From Sphingomonas sp. LY29 (GTDB lineage Bacteria > Pseudomonadota > Alphaproteobacteria > Sphingomonadales > Sphingomonadaceae): a DNA stretch of 64,000 bases. This document shows positions 17,289-26,434 of the stretch, one piece after another. A model generated the notes under the pieces. It was not told the DNA's origin, did no database searches, and saw only the letters and a list, made by a program, of their open reading frames with translations. Both the position numbers and the translations under genes were made by a program. Location of the stretch: assembly GCF_035593985.1 (NCBI RefSeq), contig NZ_CP141587.1:2292001-2356000 (forward strand), written 5' to 3'. Position 1 is the first letter of the stretch. Each line of letters starts with the position of its first letter.

Positions 17289-18704
17289 TTACCAAGGCTT
17301 TCCGCCGTGAAGCCCTCTCGCGAAGGGCTTCCCGTTGACCGTCAGGACGCCTTCGACCTTCGACCCGTAGAGATCGACGCTGCCGACGATGCTGCTGGTG
17401 CCGAGGTAACGGCCCTTCGGATAGCCGACCGCCGACGAACGCTGCCGCATCGTGTAGTCGCGGTAGGTGGCGCGCCAGCCCCACGGGAGCGTCCCTTCGC
17501 GCTGCAGCTCGAACCGGCAGCCGTCGAACAGAACATTGTCGCTTTCGGCCATGTTCACGATCGGCCCGCCACCGACGAACACCCGGCCGCCCGGCTCGAT
17601 CGGGACATCAGTGAACAGACAGTCGCGAAACTGCGCCGCCCTCGCCGGATTGCGCGCGTCGGGATAGGGGCTGACGACCGAGCCGACGAAGGTGCAGCCG
17701 GTGAAGGACAGGCCGGGCTTTCGTGCCCACGCCGACCACGTGACCGAGCCGATGAAGCGGCAGTCGGCGAAGCTCGCATCGGCGCCGTCGCCGGCTTCGG
17801 CCAGCATGCCGCAGCCGTCGTTGTGCGCGAAGGTGCAGCGCGTAAAGCGAAGGTCGCGAACGATCTTGGTGCCCTCAGCCTCGATATCCACGCCGGCGGC
17901 GGGGGAACTCCGAACCGCTGCGCGTCCAGTGTGGCTGAAATCGCAGTCGGCAAAATCGTAACCGCGCCCGCCGATGATGCTGACGCCCTGCCGGCCGTTG
18001 TAGGTACATCGCACCCGCGAGAAACTGCTGCGCATCGGCCGTCGATCGTCGCCGTCTATCATGATGCCGTCCTGGCCATGATGATGACTGTAGAGGTTGC
18101 TGATCGTCTCGGTCGCATGGTTGTCGAACAAAAACAGGCCCGTCGCGGGGATTTGCTTGCCCTCATCCCCGAAGCGGCCGCCCAGGATCAGGCCGGCGTC
18201 GTTCCCGTCGAGCTCGAGATCGCGCAGCGTGATCGGCGCTCGGCAGCCGCGGATGTCGATCATCGCGCGGTAGGGCGTCGCGACTTCCTCGACGGCGAAA
18301 TTCGGCACGTTTCTGGCGTTCGGAGCGCCGGTTCGAAGAAACGCTCCATAGCGCAGCCCTGGCCGACACTTCATCCGCGCGCCGTTCCCGACGATGTCGA
18401 GGGGGCGGGTCAGGTCGCGGAGCTCGAGCAATGGCGCAGGATTCAACAGGTAGGGGCCGCCACCTCGCGCCTGCGCGCCGACGAGATAGGTTTGGCCCTT
18501 GGCGAAGATTATTGTGCCGCCCCCCGCGCGATTGACGGCGGCCGCGAGCGCGGCGAACGCGGCGCTGTCGTTCGTTGCCCCGTCGCCTCGAGCGCCGAAG
18601 TCTTCGGGACGAAAGCTCGGACCGGACTGGGCGGACGCGATGGCCGGCCGCACTGCGGCAGCGGCCGCGGCGAGGGTGAGAAAGGTTCGGCGGTTGTGAT
18701 ACAT
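17289..18704 (-). CDS. Tat-exported right-handed beta-helix (pectate-lyase-like) protein
   Basis: A 471-residue protein. The N-terminus NRRTFLTLAAAAAAV carries a twin-arginine-like signal ending at ASA. Next comes FGARGDGATNDSAAFAALAAAV, the classic opening of a pectate-lyase-like beta-helix domain, and a series of short repeats of the type (F/I)xDCxF and FTxCTFxxN through residues 230-400. Members include polysaccharide lyases, glycosidases and structural or phage-derived proteins; no catalytic set is certain. It lies between paaG and paaA without an obvious pathway link. The 77-base gap to paaA contains two copies of TTGAACC (in forward orientation) that could be promoter or operator parts. 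Confidence 0.75.
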   Translation of the reverse strand: MYHNRRTFLTLAAAAAAVRPAIASAQSGPSFRPEDFGARGDGATNDSAAFAALAAAVNRAGGGTIIFAKGQTYLVGAQARGGGPYLLNPAPLLELRDLTRPLDIVGNGARMKCRPGLRYGAFLRTGAPNARNVPNFAVEEVATPYRAMIDIRGCRAPITLRDLELDGNDAGLILGGRFGDEGKQIPATGLFLFDNHATETISNLYSHHHGQDGIMIDGDDRRPMRSSFSRVRCTYNGRQGVSIIGGRGYDFADCDFSHTGRAAVRSSPAAGVDIEAEGTKIVRDLRFTRCTFAHNDGCGMLAEAGDGADASFADCRFIGSVTWSAWARKPGLSFTGCTFVGSVVSPYPDARNPARAAQFRDCLFTDVPIEPGGRVFVGGGPIVNMAESDNVLFDGCRFELQREGTLPWGWRATYRDYTMRQRSSAVGYPKGRYLGTSSIVGSVDLYGSKVEGVLTVNGKPFARGLHGGKPW

Positions 18705-18781
18705 CGGGTCTTCCTTGCCTTTGCCACTTGAACCGCTGCTGAGCGTTTGAACCTCGCCCCATCAATCGCTACATCGGACCC

Positions 18782-19762
18782 ATGTACACAACCGAGCTAT
18801 CCAAGAACGTCGCGCCGATCGAGGCTCCCGAGGATCCGGCACTGGTTGCCGCGTTCGAGGCGCGCGTCGCCGCCGACGAGTTCATCGAGCCAAAGGACTG
18901 GATGCCCGAGGCGTATCGCAAGACGCTGGTGCGGCAGATTTCGCAACACGCGCATAGCGAGATCGTCGGCATGCTGCCCGAGGGCAATTGGATCACTCGC
19001 GCGCCGTCGCTTCGGCGCAAGGCGATCCTGCTCGCCAAGGTGCAGGACGAGGCCGGGCATGGGCTTTATCTCTATTGCGCTGCGGAAACGCTCGGCACGA
19101 GCCGCCAGGAGATGATCGAAGCGCTGCATTCGGGCAAGGCGAAGTACAGCACCATCTTCAATTACCCGACGCTGACCTGGGCCGACATGGGCGCGATCGG
19201 CTGGCTGGTCGACGGTGCGGCGATCATGAACCAGGTTCCGCTGCAGCGCACGTCGTATGGGCCCTACGCCCGGGCGATGGTTCGCGTGTGCAAGGAAGAA
19301 AGCTTCCACCAGCGGCAGGGTTACGAGATCATGATCGCGCTCGCTAACGGCAGCGACGAGCAGAAGCGGATGGCGCAGGACGCGCTCAATCGCTGGTGGT
19401 GGCCAAGCCTGATGATGTTCGGTCCGCCCGACGACAATTCGCCCAACACCGAGCGCTCGATGCGCTGGCGGATCAAGCGCGAGACCAACGACGAACTTCG
19501 CCAGAAATTCGTCGATATTTCCAAGCCGCAGGCCGACTTCCTGGGCCTGACCATTCCCGACCCCGACCTAGTGTGGAACGAGGAAAAAGGTGGGCACGAC
19601 TTCGGCGAGATCGACTGGGAGGAATTCTACGCGGTCGTCCGCGGTGAGGGCCCGGTCGCCAAGGAACGGATGAAAGCGCGCCGCGAGGCGTGGGACAATG
19701 GCGCCTGGGTGCGCGAAGCCGCGGCCGCGCATGAGGACAAGCGCCGGAAGGCGGCGGCGTGA
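18782..19762 (+). CDS. paaA: Phenylacetyl-CoA epoxidase catalytic subunit PaaA
   Basis: The diiron oxygenase subunit that epoxidises phenylacetyl-CoA to ring-1,2-epoxyphenylacetyl-CoA with O2 and NADPH electrons passed by PaaE. The product is 326 residues. The ferritin-like ligands appear as two ExxH motifs (E90-x-x-H93 in DEAGHG, E173-x-x-H176 in [11 protein letters not shown]). The segment [15 protein letters not shown] is highly characteristic of PaaA. It is the first gene of a tightly packed plus-strand operon and overlaps paaB by four bases. Confidence 0.97.
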   Translation: MYTTELSKNVAPIEAPEDPALVAAFEARVAADEFIEPKDWMPEAYRKTLVRQISQHAHSEIVGMLPEGNWITRAPSLRRKAILLAKVQDEAGHGLYLYCAAETLGTSRQEMIEALHSGKAKYSTIFNYPTLTWADMGAIGWLVDGAAIMNQVPLQRTSYGPYARAMVRVCKEESFHQRQGYEIMIALANGSDEQKRMAQDALNRWWWPSLMMFGPPDDNSPNTERSMRWRIKRETNDELRQKFVDISKPQADFLGLTIPDPDLVWNEEKGGHDFGEIDWEEFYAVVRGEGPVAKERMKARREAWDNGAWVREAAAAHEDKRRKAAA

Positions 19763-20061
19763 GCGGCGATGCCGTCAGCAGCGGCGATTGGCCGCTGTGG
19801 GAAGTGTTCGTGCGATCGCGGGGCGGGCTCAATCATCGTCATGTCGGCAGCGTGCACGCGCCCGATAGCGAGTTGGCGCTTCGCCACGCCCGCGACACTT
19901 ACACCCGCCGTGAGGAGGGAGTGTCGTTGTGGGTTGTCCCGTCGTCCGAAATCACTGCGTCGGATCCGTCCGATAGCGGACCGATGTTCGAGCCGGCGAA
20001 GGACAAGGTCTATCGCCACCCGACCTTCTACGACATTCCCGACGTCGTGACGCACATCTGA
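19759..20061 (+). CDS. paaB: Phenylacetyl-CoA epoxidase subunit PaaB
   Basis: A 100-residue small subunit that bridges PaaAC heterodimers in the epoxidase. Recognisable family features are [26 protein letters not shown] at the N-terminal part, [21 protein letters not shown] in the middle, and the ending [18 protein letters not shown]. It starts at ATG 19759 inside the end of paaA, and its stop shares a base with the paaC ATG. Confidence 0.96.
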   Translation: MSGDAVSSGDWPLWEVFVRSRGGLNHRHVGSVHAPDSELALRHARDTYTRREEGVSLWVVPSSEITASDPSDSGPMFEPAKDKVYRHPTFYDIPDVVTHI

Positions 20062-20885
20062 TGCCGTCGCTTCCCACGATCGAAAAGGATGTCGAGGGAC
20101 GCGCGAAAAGCGCCCCCGACCATGGGGCGTTCGACGCTGCAACCGCGGGCGGTCACGATCCGGCGCGTGCCGATTATCTGCAACGGCTTGGCGACGACGC
20201 GCTGATCCTTGGCCAGCGACTCAGCGAATGGTGCGGCCACGCGCCGGCGCTGGAGGTCGACCTCAGCCTTGCCAACATGGCGCTCGACCTGATCGGACAG
20301 GCGACCAATTTTCTTGGCGAAGCGGGCGACGCCGATCGTCTGGCCTTCCACCGCGACGTGCTCGACTTTCGCAATTGCCAGCTGGTCGAGCAGCCTAATG
20401 GCGACTTTGCCCGCACGATGGCGCGGCAGTGGCTGTTCTCTACGTGGCAGCATCTGCTTTATCGCGAACTTTCGACATCGACCGACGCGGCGATTGCCGG
20501 CATCGCCGCGAAGGGCGTCAAGGAAGTCGCCTACCATCGCGAATTGTCGGCGGACTGGATCGTCCGGCTGGGCGACGGCACCGACGAAAGCGCGCGGCGG
20601 ATGGCCGACGGCCTCGACTGGTGCTGGCGCTTCGTTCCGGAACTGTTCGAGGTCGACAAATTGCTTGGCGAATTGATCGAGCGCGGGATCGCCGCCGATC
20701 CGCGTCGCTTCGAGGAAGAGTATCGTGCGGAGCTGGCCCGGGTGCTGGCCGAAGCGCGCTTGAAGGCGCCGGCTGACCAGCGACCGATCCTGGGTGGCCG
20801 GCGTGGGCACCACAGCGAACATCTGGGGCATTTGCTGGCGACGATGCAGCATCTGCCGCGCGCCTATCCCGACGCCGTCTGGTAG
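20061..20885 (+). CDS. paaC: Phenylacetyl-CoA epoxidase structural subunit PaaC
   Basis: A 274-residue ferritin-fold partner of PaaA. The N-terminal half contains YLQRLGDDALILGQRLSEWCGHAP and ALDLIGQATNF. The C-terminal part has HHSEHLGHLLATMQHLPRAYPDAVW, the near-invariant PaaC ending in which the Trp is usually conserved. The first 35 residues are a longer lead than in the E. coli protein. Only three bases separate it from the next gene, which is paaE rather than the usual paaD. Confidence 0.95.
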   Translation: MPSLPTIEKDVEGRAKSAPDHGAFDAATAGGHDPARADYLQRLGDDALILGQRLSEWCGHAPALEVDLSLANMALDLIGQATNFLGEAGDADRLAFHRDVLDFRNCQLVEQPNGDFARTMARQWLFSTWQHLLYRELSTSTDAAIAGIAAKGVKEVAYHRELSADWIVRLGDGTDESARRMADGLDWCWRFVPELFEVDKLLGELIERGIAADPRRFEEEYRAELARVLAEARLKAPADQRPILGGRRGHHSEHLGHLLATMQHLPRAYPDAVW

Positions 20886-20888
20886 ACC

Positions 20889-21962
20889 ATGGCCGAACAA
20901 TTTCACGCATTGCGGGTCGCGGAGATCGTGGCCGAGACCGACGAGGCGAAATCGATCCGCTTCGAGGTCCCGCCCGAGCTCGCGGAGACCTTCCGCTTCC
21001 GCGCCGGCCAGCACTTGACGCTTCGGGCGACGATCGGTGGCGAGGAAGTGCGGCGTAATTATTCGCTCTGCGTCGCGCCGCACGAGGGCGAACTGAAGGT
21101 CGCGGTCAAGCGGATTGCGGGCGGCGCCTTTTCCAATTGGGTCGGACAGGAGTTGAAGGTCGGCGACACCATCGACGTGATGGCGCCGCACGGCAGTTTC
21201 ACGTGCGACTTCGATCCGGGCGCGTCGCGTCGCTATGTCGCGTTCGCCGGCGGATCGGGGATCACGCCGATCCTGTCGCTGATCCGTACCGCGCTGGGCG
21301 TCGAGGAAGGCTCGCGCTTCACCCTGCTCTACGGCAATCGCGATGCGGGGTCGGTAATCTTTTTGGAGGCGCTCGCCGCGCTGAAGGATCGATACCTCGG
21401 GCGGTTCGAGCTCTATCATTTCCTAAGTGACGAAGAGGGCGACGTCGCCCTGTTCAACGGAATGCTCGACCGCCCGACCTGCGACGCCGCGATCGACGCG
21501 CTGATCGACAATCCCGCCGACGTCGCGGCATGGTTTATCTGCGGGCCAGGCCCGATGATGGACGCGGCCGAGGCGGCGATCCTCGATCATGGCGTCGCCC
21601 GCGAGCGGGTGCATATCGAGCGGTTCACCGCCGGTCGCCCGTCGGCGGCCGCTGCGGCGGCAATGTCGCGGTTGCAGACTGAAGCGGCCGGGCAGGCGAT
21701 GAGCGTCACGCTCGACGGGCGGACGCGCAAGGTCGATTTCGACGGGAATAACATTCTCGACAGCGCGCGCGCGTCGGGCCTGCCGGCGCCGTTCGCCTGC
21801 AAGGCCGGCGTTTGCGCGACGTGTCGGGCGCGAGTCACGCGCGGCAAGGTCGAGATGGCGGCGCGATACGGCCTTACCGACGAGGAAGTCGCGGCCGGCT
21901 ATGTGCTGACCTGCCAATCGGTGCCGGTCGGTGAGGGCGTTGCGGTCGACTATGATGCGTGA
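20889..21962 (+). CDS. paaE: Phenylacetyl-CoA epoxidase reductase PaaE
   Basis: The electron-transfer subunit, 357 residues. The N-terminal ferredoxin-reductase domain (about 1-240) has the flavin motif RRNYSLC and the NADP-binding GGSGITPILSLI. The C-terminal plant-type [2Fe-2S] domain has ligands C304, C309, C312 (CKAGVCATC) and C342. It passes NADPH electrons to PaaA. It follows paaC directly with a short lead, and a 31-base gap separates it from the aminotransferase that continues the operon. Confidence 0.96.
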   Translation: MAEQFHALRVAEIVAETDEAKSIRFEVPPELAETFRFRAGQHLTLRATIGGEEVRRNYSLCVAPHEGELKVAVKRIAGGAFSNWVGQELKVGDTIDVMAPHGSFTCDFDPGASRRYVAFAGGSGITPILSLIRTALGVEEGSRFTLLYGNRDAGSVIFLEALAALKDRYLGRFELYHFLSDEEGDVALFNGMLDRPTCDAAIDALIDNPADVAAWFICGPGPMMDAAEAAILDHGVARERVHIERFTAGRPSAAAAAAMSRLQTEAAGQAMSVTLDGRTRKVDFDGNNILDSARASGLPAPFACKAGVCATCRARVTRGKVEMAARYGLTDEEVAAGYVLTCQSVPVGEGVAVDYDA

Positions 21963-21993
21963 CTGTTGGCATTCGCTGCGCTAGTCCGGCGCC

Positions 21994-23208
21994 ATGCTGG
22001 ACCAGACTGCGACGACCGGGCCGAGCGGGGGCGCTCAACTTCTTGAAAAGCTGAGCGCGATCAAAAGCGATTCGCTCCTTGCGCTGATTGCACTCGCCAA
22101 TGCCGATACGAGGCCGGAAAAGATCGACGTCGGGGTCGGCGTCTATCGCGACGGCCATGGCGGCACCCCGATCCTGCGCAGTGTGAAGGCAGCCGAGCAG
22201 CGCCTGTGGGAAGCGCAGACCACCAAAAGCTATCTTGGCAGTATGGGGGACGTTCGCTTCGCCGAACTGATCCGGCCGATCCTACTCGGGCGGCATGCCG
22301 CGAACCAGCGGATCATGGGACTGCAGACGCCCGGCGGGTGCGGGGCATTGTCGCTGGCGTTCAAGCTGATCGCCGAAGCGCGCCCCGGCGCGCGCGTGCT
22401 GGTGGGAACGCCGACCTGGCCCAACCACGTCCCGGTCATCGACGCCGCCGGCCTGGAGATTGCGCGATACGGATATTACGATCGGGAAAGCGCCACCATC
22501 CGCTTCGACGAGATGATGTCGATGCTCGACGGCGCGCGGAGGGGCGACGTCGTCCTGCTGCACGGTTGCTGCCACAACCCGACCGGCGCGGACCTAAGCG
22601 ACGACCAGTGGGCCGATGTCGCGCGGACGGTCGCGCACCGCGGGCTTCTGCCGGTGATCGACATCGCCTATCAGGGCCTTGGTCGCGGTCTGGAGGAAGA
22701 TGCACGCGGCCTTCATCGCGTGCTCGACCTGTCCGAAGAAGTCATCATTGCGCAAAGCTGCGACAAGAATTTCGGGGTGTATCGTGACCGTGTCGGATCG
22801 CTGTTCGTCGCGACGGGGAGCGCGGCAACCACGCGCACGGCGATCGACCATGTCGCCCAGCTTGCTCGCGCCATGTGGTCGATGCCGCCCGACCATGGCG
22901 CGGCCGTGGTTCGCACCGTCCTCGACGACGAAGCGCTTGCCGCCGACTGGCATGCGGAGCTTGGCGAGATGCGTGCGCGGATCAACCGCATCCGGTCCGC
23001 CATCGCCGGGGCGGATCCGCGCCTGGCCTATATCGGTCGCCAGTTCGGCATGTTCTCCATGTTGCCGTTCGATGCCGAGCAGGTGCGCTCGCTGCGCGAT
23101 AGTCGCGCGATCTACATGGCCGACAGCGGCCGCTTCAACATCGTCGGCATGGCGGACGAGGCGGTCGATCGGTTCATCGCCGCCGTGGTCGAGGTTCTGA
23201 ATGGCTGA
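21994..23208 (+). CDS. Aromatic amino acid / aspartate-family aminotransferase
   Basis: A 404-residue PLP enzyme of the AspC/TyrB family (fold type I). Motifs include GVGVYRD near the N-terminus, LHGCCHNPTGADLS, and the PLP-lysine region SCDKNFGVYRDRVGSL, where the usual AKNFG/SENFG variants carry the Schiff-base Lys. The C-terminal SGRFNIVGM binds the substrate carboxylate. Family members transaminate aspartate, tyrosine and phenylalanine; substrate cannot be decided from sequence alone. Its place directly after paaE, overlapping the 2-oxoacid dehydrogenase gene by eight bases, suggests phenylalanine to phenylpyruvate as the working reaction. Confidence 0.85.
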   Translation: MLDQTATTGPSGGAQLLEKLSAIKSDSLLALIALANADTRPEKIDVGVGVYRDGHGGTPILRSVKAAEQRLWEAQTTKSYLGSMGDVRFAELIRPILLGRHAANQRIMGLQTPGGCGALSLAFKLIAEARPGARVLVGTPTWPNHVPVIDAAGLEIARYGYYDRESATIRFDEMMSMLDGARRGDVVLLHGCCHNPTGADLSDDQWADVARTVAHRGLLPVIDIAYQGLGRGLEEDARGLHRVLDLSEEVIIAQSCDKNFGVYRDRVGSLFVATGSAATTRTAIDHVAQLARAMWSMPPDHGAAVVRTVLDDEALAADWHAELGEMRARINRIRSAIAGADPRLAYIGRQFGMFSMLPFDAEQVRSLRDSRAIYMADSGRFNIVGMADEAVDRFIAAVVEVLNG

Positions 23209-25243
23209 CGCGGATTTTAGAGACGACGGTGGCCACGTGATCGACATGGATTGGGCGGAAGTCGCGCGGCTGGTGACCACGAGCCGCGCTCTCGACGAAC
23301 TGGAGGAAACGCGGCTCGTTCCCGAAAAGAAGGTGCTCTACCAATTCTCCGCGCGCGGGCACGACATGGCGCAAGTCATCCTTGGCCTGCAGCTGCGCGA
23401 TGGCGATGCGGCTTGCGGATACTATCGGTCGCGGCCGATGCTGCTCGCGCTCGGCGTTCCGCTTGCCGATGCGATTGGGTCGGGGATGGGGCGCGCCGGG
23501 GGATATAGCGACGGGCGCGATATCGGCGTCGTGTTCAATTATCCCAATCCGGGCGGCGCGCATGCGCTGCCGATGTGCGGCGGGGTGGGCGCGCAATATG
23601 CGCCCGCGGCGGGCTGGGCGCAGGCCTGCCTCTATCGCGAGCGCGTTTTGGGTGAACCGTCGCGCGGGTCGATCGGCGTGGTGCTCGGCGGAGACGCGAG
23701 TTGTGCGACCGGCGGATTTTGGTCGGCGATAACGATTGCGACCACGCAATCATTGCCGATGCTCTTTTACATCGAGGACAATGGTTACGGCATTTCGGTG
23801 CCATCGCATTACCAGACGCCGGGCTGCGACATCGCTGCGAACCTCGCCAGCTTCCAGAATTTGACGATCTTCAACGGCGACGGGACCGATCCGGTCGAGA
23901 CGGCGCGCCTGATCGGGGAGGCGGTCGGTCATGTTCGCCGGGAGCGGACTCCGGCGCTGATTCGCCTGACCGTTCCGCGGCTTGAGGGGCATAGTTTCCA
24001 GGATACGCAAACCTACAAGTCCGAGACGGAGGTCAAGTCCGAGTGGGCGCGCGACCCGCTGCCGAAGCTGAAGGCGTTCGCGAACGACCTCGACTGGGAG
24101 CGGATCGAGGCCTCGGTGGCGCACGACGTCGAAAAGGCGCGTGAAGAGGCGGAGGCACGCGGGGTGTCGAGCCCCGACAAGGTGACGACCCATGTCTTCT
24201 TCGACGGTGAAGCGAGCGCCGTCGGTGGTGGCGCCGGGCTTGCGGTCGAAGGGACCGACCAACCTTCGCCCGAAGGCCAGCGGATCAACATGGTGACGGC
24301 GATCCGCCGCGTGCTCGACCAGGAGCTCAGCGCCAATCCCAAGGTGCTGGTATTCGGCGAAGATGTTGGTCCGAAGGGCGGCGTCCACGCAGTGACGCTG
24401 GGCCTTCAGGACAAATATGGCCATGACCGGGTATTCGATACTAGCCTCAATGAGGAAGGGATCATCGGTCGCGCCGTGGGCATGGCCTTGGCGGGTCTGA
24501 TGCCCGTCCCCGAAATCCAGTTCCGCAAATATGCCGAGCCGGCGACCGAGCAGATCAATGACTGCGGCACGATGCGCTGGCGCACCGCCAATCGCTTTTC
24601 GGCGCCGATGGTTCTTCGCATTCCAGGCGGCTTCTTCAAGTGCGGCGATCCGTGGCACAGCCAGACCAACGAAGTGCAGTTCGTGCACAATCCCGGCTGG
24701 AAGGTCGCGGTGCCGTCGAACGCGGAAGATGCGGTCGGGCTTCTCCGCGCCAGCCTGCGCGGCAACGATCCGGTGATCTTTTTTGAACATCGTGCAATGC
24801 TCGACGACAGCTGGGCACGTCGTCCGTGGCCGGGCGACGCTTTCGTGCTGCCATTCGGGAAGGCGAAGAAGACCCGCGAGGGCGACAAGATCACGATCGT
24901 GACCTGGGGCGCGATGGTGCCGCGGTGCGAGGTGGCCGCGGACGGCATCAGCGCCGACGTCATCGACTTGCGCACGCTCAATCCGTGGGATCGCGACATG
25001 GTGCTCGACAGCGTCCGCCGCACGCGGCGGTGCCTGATCGTCCATGAGGATCTTCGCACCGGCGGTTTCGGCGCGGAAATCGCCGCCGTCGTGGCCGACG
25101 AGGCCTTCCTCGACCTCGACGCGCCCGTGGCCCGCGTGACGATGCCCGACATCCCGAGCCCGCATCACCCCAGCCTGCTGGAGTGGGCGGTGCCGAGCGT
25201 CGAGCGAATTCGCGCCGAAATCGACCGACTGGTGGGGTTCTAA
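23201..25243 (+). CDS. Fused alpha-beta E1 component of a 2-oxoacid dehydrogenase complex
   Basis: A 680-residue thiamine-diphosphate enzyme with the alpha chain (about 15-330) and beta chain (about 360-680) in one polypeptide. The alpha part has the ThDP/Mg motif from GGDASCATGG to EDNGYGIS. The beta part begins INMVTAIRRVLDQEL and includes VFGEDVGPKGG and VPEIQFRKYAEPATEQI. Similar fused E1s are annotated as branched-chain 2-oxoacid or pyruvate dehydrogenase E1. It decarboxylates a 2-oxoacid and transfers the acyl group to E2. It overlaps the aminotransferase gene and abuts the E2 gene with zero spacing. The operon context points to an aromatic 2-oxoacid such as phenylpyruvate (inference). 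Confidence 0.88.
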   Translation: MADADFRDDGGHVIDMDWAEVARLVTTSRALDELEETRLVPEKKVLYQFSARGHDMAQVILGLQLRDGDAACGYYRSRPMLLALGVPLADAIGSGMGRAGGYSDGRDIGVVFNYPNPGGAHALPMCGGVGAQYAPAAGWAQACLYRERVLGEPSRGSIGVVLGGDASCATGGFWSAITIATTQSLPMLFYIEDNGYGISVPSHYQTPGCDIAANLASFQNLTIFNGDGTDPVETARLIGEAVGHVRRERTPALIRLTVPRLEGHSFQDTQTYKSETEVKSEWARDPLPKLKAFANDLDWERIEASVAHDVEKAREEAEARGVSSPDKVTTHVFFDGEASAVGGGAGLAVEGTDQPSPEGQRINMVTAIRRVLDQELSANPKVLVFGEDVGPKGGVHAVTLGLQDKYGHDRVFDTSLNEEGIIGRAVGMALAGLMPVPEIQFRKYAEPATEQINDCGTMRWRTANRFSAPMVLRIPGGFFKCGDPWHSQTNEVQFVHNPGWKVAVPSNAEDAVGLLRASLRGNDPVIFFEHRAMLDDSWARRPWPGDAFVLPFGKAKKTREGDKITIVTWGAMVPRCEVAADGISADVIDLRTLNPWDRDMVLDSVRRTRRCLIVHEDLRTGGFGAEIAAVVADEAFLDLDAPVARVTMPDIPSPHHPSLLEWAVPSVERIRAEIDRLVGF

Positions 25244-26434
25244 GTGATCGACGTCATCGTTCCCGACGAGCAGGAAGGCACCAAGGCGGTCGTCCGCGCA
25301 TGGCTGAAAAAGGTCGGTGACGCCGTTGCGGTCAACGATCCGCTGGTTGAGCTTGAAACCGACAAGGTCACCCAGGAAGTGCCGTCGCCGGTCGCAGGGA
25401 TCCTTCGCGAAATTCTGCTAGACACCGATGCTGATGCGATGCCCGGGTCGGTGCTGGGTCGCATCGACGGCGACGCTAGCGAGACGAAGACCGGGAACGC
25501 AGACCCAACGCCCGTTCCCCAATCTGCGTCGCCGGTCGCCTCGACGAGCCGTCAGACGGTTGCGGCGGGGGAGGCTCGCTTGTCTCCCTCGGTGAAGCGC
25601 GCGCTGTTGCAGCATAATATCGATCCCTCGCGACTGACCGGGACGGGGCGTGGCGGGCGGATCACGCGCGAGGATGTCGATCGTGCAGTCGAAGGCGCGA
25701 CGGTGACCCACGTCGGGGCGCCCACGACGGCGCAGCCGCGCCACTTCGAAGGCAGCGACATCCCGCACGATCGCATGCGGATGAAGATCGCCGAGAACAT
25801 GGTGCGCGCGACAAGCGAAGCGCCGCATGTCACCGCCTTGTTCGAAGCCGACTTCAGCGCGATCGCCGCGCACAAGAAGGCAATGACCGAGCGCGGCGTG
25901 AAGCTGAGCTACACTGCCTATCTGATCAAGGCGGCGGCGGATGCGATGGTGGTTGCGCCGGCGATCAACGGTCGCTGGGAAGAGGACCGCATCGCGATTT
26001 CGCCGACAATCAATATCGGTATCGGCACCGCGCTTGGCGACAAGGGGCTCGTCGTCCCCGTCGTCAAGGACGCCGGATCGCTCGATCTGGTCGCGATCGG
26101 CGCCAAGCTGGACGACCTCACCGCACGGGCTCGATCAGGTCAGTTGACCGGCGGCGACGTCTCGGGTGGAAGCTTTACCATTTCCAATCACGGCGTGTCG
26201 GGAAGTCTGCTCGCCAGTCCGATCATCCTGCATGCGGGACAGGCCGCCATCCTTGGTGTCGGCAAGCTGGAGAAGCGCGTCGTCGTTCGCGACGTCGGCG
26301 GGCAGGACGCGATCCTGATCCGGCCGATGGCCTACGTTACGCTGACGATCGATCACCGCGTCGTCGACGGGCACCAGACCAACGGCTGGCTGTCCCGCTT
26401 CGTCGAGATTTTGGAAAGCTGGCCCGCCGCCTAG
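25244..26434 (+). CDS. Dihydrolipoamide acyltransferase (E2) of the same 2-oxoacid dehydrogenase complex
   Basis: A 396-residue E2. One lipoyl domain (about 1-75) has the lipoylated Lys at 41 in ELETDKVTQEV. A flexible Pro/Ser/Thr linker leads to a peripheral-subunit-binding domain (about 108-145, SPSVKRALLQHNIDPSRLTG). The catalytic core follows, with the active-site motif DHRVVDG at 370-376. It accepts the acyl group from E1 and forms acyl-CoA. No E3 gene is present in the window, so a shared lipoamide dehydrogenase must serve it. The start is a GTG immediately after the E1 stop. Confidence 0.92.
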   Translation: MIDVIVPDEQEGTKAVVRAWLKKVGDAVAVNDPLVELETDKVTQEVPSPVAGILREILLDTDADAMPGSVLGRIDGDASETKTGNADPTPVPQSASPVASTSRQTVAAGEARLSPSVKRALLQHNIDPSRLTGTGRGGRITREDVDRAVEGATVTHVGAPTTAQPRHFEGSDIPHDRMRMKIAENMVRATSEAPHVTALFEADFSAIAAHKKAMTERGVKLSYTAYLIKAAADAMVVAPAINGRWEEDRIAISPTINIGIGTALGDKGLVVPVVKDAGSLDLVAIGAKLDDLTARARSGQLTGGDVSGGSFTISNHGVSGSLLASPIILHAGQAAILGVGKLEKRVVVRDVGGQDAILIRPMAYVTLTIDHRVVDGHQTNGWLSRFVEILESWPAA

